A DNA stretch of 64,000 bases, from assembly GCF_034347425.1 (NCBI RefSeq), contig NZ_CP133779.1:4464001-4528000 (forward strand). The letters run 5' to 3'. Source of the DNA: Undibacterium sp. CCC3.4 (lineage in GTDB: Bacteria > Pseudomonadota > Gammaproteobacteria > Burkholderiales > Burkholderiaceae_D). Of the stretch, positions 61,019 to 64,000 are shown in pieces (within the stretch, counting starts at the first letter, position 1; each line of letters opens with the position of its first letter). The notes beneath the pieces are model-generated. The model had not been told where the DNA came from and did no database searches. It saw only the letters and a list, made by a program, of their open reading frames with translations. The position numbers were made by a program, and so were the translations under genes.

Positions 61019-62722
61019 TTATTTCAACATTGGTAACTGCAAGCCGGCACGCCGGGCGCACGCCTGTGCCTGCGGATAGCCGGCATCAGCATGACGCATC
61101 ACACCCGAGCCACAATCATTGACCAACACCCGTGCCAGCCGCTTATCGGCGGCAGCACTGCCATCGGCCACGATGACCATACCGGAATGCTGCGAATAGC
61201 CCATACCAACGCCGCCGCCATGGTGCAGCGAAACCCAGCTGGCACCGCCGGCGGTATTGAGCATGGCATTGAGCAAGGGCCAATCGGACACGGCATCGGT
61301 ACCATCCATCATCGCTTCGGTTTCGCGATTCGGGCTCGCCACCGAACCGGTATCGAGATGGTCGCGGCCGATCACGATCGGTGCACTGAGTTCGCCCGTG
61401 CGTACCATTTCATTGAACGCCAGACCAGCTAAATGACGCTCACCCAAACCCAGCCAGCATATACGCGCCGGCAAACCTTGGAAGGCAATCCGCTCGGCTG
61501 CCATATCCAACCACTTGTGCACGCCTGTATTTTCCGGAAACAATTGTTTGATTTTGGCATCGGTCTTGCGGATATCCTCAGGATCACCCGACAGCGCCAC
61601 CCAACGGAACGGCCCCTTGCCATCACAGAACAGCGGCCGAATATAGGCCGGCACAAAGCCGGGGAAATCGAAGGCTTGCGTCAGACCGTGATCGAACGCG
61701 ACTTGGCGAATATTATTGCCGTAATCAACGGTAGGAATGCCCAGCGCATGAAAATCCAGCATCGCTTGCACATGCACAGTACACGACTGCGCGGCGGCGG
61801 CGGTCAGTTCGGCATGCCGCGCCGGATCCGGCTGCGCCGCCTTCCATTGCGCCACCGTCCAGCCAGCCGGCAGATAACCATTGATCAAATCGTGCGCCGA
61901 GGTTTGGTCGGTCACCATATCGGGCCGCAGGCCACCGGCTTGGGCGCGCCTTACCAGTTCGGGTAAAATCTCGGCGGCATTGCCGAGCAAAGCAATCGAG
62001 ATCGCTTCCCGCCGTTCGCAGTGGTAGGCCACCAGCGCCAGCGCCTCATCGAGATCGGCCGCCTGTTTGTCGACATACCGGGTACGCAGACGGAAATCGA
62101 TGCTGGCTTGCTGACATTCGATATTGAGCGATACGGCACCGGCGAAACTGGCGGCCAGCGGCTGCGCGCCACCCATGCCACCAAGACCGGCGGTGAGTAT
62201 CCAGCGCCCGCCCCAATCGCCCTGATAATGCTGACGCCCGGCTTCGGCAAAGGTTTCGTAGGTACCTTGAACGATGCCCTGGGTGCCGATGTAAATCCAA
62301 CTGCCAGCCGTCATTTGACCGTACATGAACAAACCCTTGCGATCGAGTTCATTGAAGTGTTCCCAATTGGCCCACTTCGGTACCAGATTCGAATTGGCGA
62401 TGAGGATGCGCGGCGCATCGGCATGGGTTTGAAAAATCCCGACCGGCTTGCCCGATTGGATCAGCAGGGTTTCGTCTTCTTCCAAGTCTTTGAGCGAAGC
62501 CAGAATCTGATCATAGCAAGCCCAATCGCGCGCCGCGCGGCCGATACCACCATACACCACCAGATGCTGAGGATTTTCCGCCACCGCCGGATCCAAATTA
62601 TTCTGCAGCATGCGGTAAGCGGCTTCGGCGACCCAGGTCTTACACACTTTTTCGGCACCGTGTGGAGCGTGGATAACGCGACTGGCGTCCCAGCGAGGAT
62701 CATTGTCTAAGGCGTGCGGCAT
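61019..62722 (-). CDS. hutU: Urocanate hydratase
   Basis: A 567-residue NAD-dependent hydratase. The NAD loop [12 protein letters not shown], the [14 protein letters not shown] segment and [13 protein letters not shown] are characteristic. It hydrates urocanate to imidazolone propionate. ATG at 62722 follows GGGAGA by 7 bases; an upstream in-frame start at 62764 has no such support. It is the first gene after the HutC operator. Confidence 0.96.
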   Translation of the reverse strand: MPHALDNDPRWDASRVIHAPHGAEKVCKTWVAEAAYRMLQNNLDPAVAENPQHLVVYGGIGRAARDWACYDQILASLKDLEEDETLLIQSGKPVGIFQTHADAPRILIANSNLVPKWANWEHFNELDRKGLFMYGQMTAGSWIYIGTQGIVQGTYETFAEAGRQHYQGDWGGRWILTAGLGGMGGAQPLAASFAGAVSLNIECQQASIDFRLRTRYVDKQAADLDEALALVAYHCERREAISIALLGNAAEILPELVRRAQAGGLRPDMVTDQTSAHDLINGYLPAGWTVAQWKAAQPDPARHAELTAAAAQSCTVHVQAMLDFHALGIPTVDYGNNIRQVAFDHGLTQAFDFPGFVPAYIRPLFCDGKGPFRWVALSGDPEDIRKTDAKIKQLFPENTGVHKWLDMAAERIAFQGLPARICWLGLGERHLAGLAFNEMVRTGELSAPIVIGRDHLDTGSVASPNRETEAMMDGTDAVSDWPLLNAMLNTAGGASWVSLHHGGGVGMGYSQHSGMVIVADGSAAADKRLARVLVNDCGSGVMRHADAGYPQAQACARRAGLQLPMLK

Positions 62723-62795
62723 GCGGAGTCTCCCGGTCTTGATGAAATTAGAATTGGACGGCATGACAACAAGCGTCCGGCTTTTTCTGAAGTGT

Positions 62796-62813
62796 AAGTT
62801 GTATATACAACTT
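62796..62813. promoter_or_regulatory. HutC operator palindrome
   Basis: A perfect 18-bp palindrome, AAGTTGTATATACAACTT, 73 bases before hutU and 62 bases before hutC. It matches the known HutC-type site (CTTGTATATACAAG core). It probably lets HutC repress both hutUHDI and itself until urocanate accumulates. Confidence 0.85.
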
Positions 62814-62875
62814 TTGCAAGCGGATTTTTAGTGCAACTAATGCGACAATAGGGCAAATTCATCAGCAGGAATCCC

Positions 62876-63586
62876 GTGTTAAAAAAACCAACCCCCGCGC
62901 CGGCGTTTCAAACCATCAAAGACTATCTGTTACGCGAAATCCAAGCCGGCACCTGGAAAGAAGGTGCGGCCATTCCTTCCGAAGCCATGTTGGCCGAACA
63001 ATTCCAAGTCTCGCGCATGACCGTCAACCGCGCCGTGCGCGAACTGAGCAGCGAACAAATCTTGCAACGTATTCAAGGTTCCGGCACCTATGTCGCGCAG
63101 CAAAAGTACCAAGCCACGCTGGTCGAAATCAAAAGCATCGCCGATGAAATTCGCTCGCGCGGCCACCGCCACCGCAGCGAACTGCACGAATTGAAAGAAA
63201 AACCGGCCAATGAGCAACTTGCCTTGGAATTTCAGGTCAAAGCCGGACACGCCCTGTATCACTCGGTGATTGTGCACTTTGAAAACGATCTGGCGATACA
63301 AGTGGAAGACCGTTGGGTCAATTCGACGGTCACACCGTTTTATCTGCAGCAAGATTTTACGCGTATGACACCGAATGAATACTTGGTGGCAGTGGCACCG
63401 TTGCAAGGAGTCGACTACCGAATCGAGGCATTGTTGCCACCAAAACAGATCGCCGCCATGTTGCATATCTCTGCCAAGGAAGCCTGCTTGGTATTGCACC
63501 GTAAAACGCGTTCCCAAGGTAAAATTGCCAGCATTGTCACGATGTGGCATCCGGGGCAACATTACCAATTTGCCGGCAGTTTTTAA
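62876..63586 (+). CDS. hutC: HutC histidine-utilisation repressor (GTG start)
   Basis: A 236-residue GntR-family repressor: N-terminal winged helix (IPSEAMLAEQFQVSRMTVNR), then a UTRA ligand domain (about 90-230) that binds urocanate in known members. The only sensible start is GTG at 62876, with AGGA 5 bases upstream. It is divergent from hutU with the operator between them. Confidence 0.95.
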   Translation: MLKKPTPAPAFQTIKDYLLREIQAGTWKEGAAIPSEAMLAEQFQVSRMTVNRAVRELSSEQILQRIQGSGTYVAQQKYQATLVEIKSIADEIRSRGHRHRSELHELKEKPANEQLALEFQVKAGHALYHSVIVHFENDLAIQVEDRWVNSTVTPFYLQQDFTRMTPNEYLVAVAPLQGVDYRIEALLPPKQIAAMLHISAKEACLVLHRKTRSQGKIASIVTMWHPGQHYQFAGSF

Positions 63587-63621
63587 TCAGCGAGCACTGA
63601 CTCACCCTATAAGGAAGCAAT

Positions 63622-63819
63622 ATGGCCAAAAAAATTGAGCTCGATCCCGACGAAGAAGCCTTGATCGCTTGGTGTATCGAAGTCGAAGCCTTGCTCGTCG
63701 CCGGCGGTGCCAGCGTCGCCCAAGCGCAAGATCACATTGAAGAAGAGATAGAATGGTTCACCGATTTGTTTTTTGACGGTTTGAGTCCGCAACAAGCCGC
63801 CGCCGAAGCGCTGGCCTGA
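63622..63819 (+). CDS. Small acidic hypothetical protein
   Basis: A 65-residue acidic protein (MAKKIELDPDEEALIAWCIE), predicted helical, with AAGGA before the ATG and 35 bases after hutC. I do not recognise the family. Good coding signals and operon-like spacing support it as real; whether it belongs to the hut system is unknown. Confidence 0.7.
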   Translation: MAKKIELDPDEEALIAWCIEVEALLVAGGASVAQAQDHIEEEIEWFTDLFFDGLSPQQAAAEALA

Positions 63820-63913
63820 AGTTCAGCTTACTCAACCAGACACAGCGCCCGATACCACCGACCGGCGGCATCGGCGCTTGTCAAACTTTTGCATCAACCT
63901 TGGTACTGACTCA

Positions 63914-64000
63914 ATGATGTGTCGTCGCTTTTTATTGTTACTCCCCGTTTTACTCATGCTGGCTGCCTGTTCGACCAATAACTCCTCAAAATTGCAGCAT
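63914..64000 (+). CDS. Putative lipoprotein, 5' fragment
   Basis: ATG at 63914 (second ATG at 63917) begins MMCRRFLLLLPVLLMLAACS, a lipoprotein signal with lipobox LAAC and the cysteine expected to be acylated. Only 29 codons are in the window, so the product is not identifiable. The 94 bases before it hold no other feature seen. Confidence 0.6.
   Translation, partial: MMCRRFLLLLPVLLMLAACSTNNSSKLQH

Overview
The window looks like a chromosomal segment of a betaproteobacterium of the order Burkholderiales, probably Oxalobacteraceae-like (Undibacterium, Herminiimonas and Herbaspirillum are the kind of relatives I would expect). The reasons are the gene orders thrS-infC-rpmI-rplT-pheS-pheT-ihfA-merR and tpiA-secG-tRNA-Leu-nuoA..N-DUF2818-nudix, the full-length NuoG, the HutC/HutUHDI arrangement and moderate GC. 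The genus is inference. No phage, insertion sequence, integron or CRISPR array is visible.

Layout. 1-6.1 kb: partial uvrB, an aspartate/aromatic aminotransferase, two identical tRNA-Asn genes behind a consensus promoter, and a methyl-accepting chemotaxis protein. 6.1-14.2 kb: the translation operon on the minus strand (thrS, infC, rpmI, rplT, pheS, pheT, ihfA, merR-like), preceded by a tRNA-Val gene and a short threonine-rich leader ORF plus intrinsic terminator. 14.3-17.8 kb: relA, a RidA-family gene and an alpha/beta hydrolase. 18-24.3 kb: GNAT acetyltransferase, a repeat-rich intergenic stretch, scoAB with a divergent PAS-LuxR regulator, thioesterase, short-chain dehydrogenase and ETF-ubiquinone oxidoreductase. 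24.4-27 kb: an accessory patch with three tandem paralogous genes of a family I do not recognise. 27-45 kb: nudix hydrolase, DUF2818, the 14-gene complex I operon nuoA-N, tRNA-Leu, secG, tpiA and a quinone oxidoreductase. 45-50.8 kb: pnp, rpsO, leuA (with a leucine-rich leader ORF and promoter) and pssA. 50.8-57.4 kb: SIMPL-domain protein, HPt-REC-REC-GGDEF protein with its adjacent receiver, and a large AsmA-like DUF748 protein. 57.5-64 kb: the hutUHDI operon, its repressor hutC with a palindromic operator, a small acidic protein and the start of a lipoprotein gene.

How it works together. Most of the window is core metabolism and translation. The main points of interest are (1) an apparent ribosome-mediated threonine attenuator in front of thrS, with leader peptide MTPRTTTQLVSKRL and an excellent terminator; (2) a branched-chain/leucine leader peptide in front of leuA whose AUG lies at the predicted transcription start; (3) the three-gene Cys/Arg-rich paralogue cluster; and (4) a tRNA-Val(GAC) gene with C instead of U at position 33. 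All calls come from reading the sequence and from family knowledge; no database search was run.
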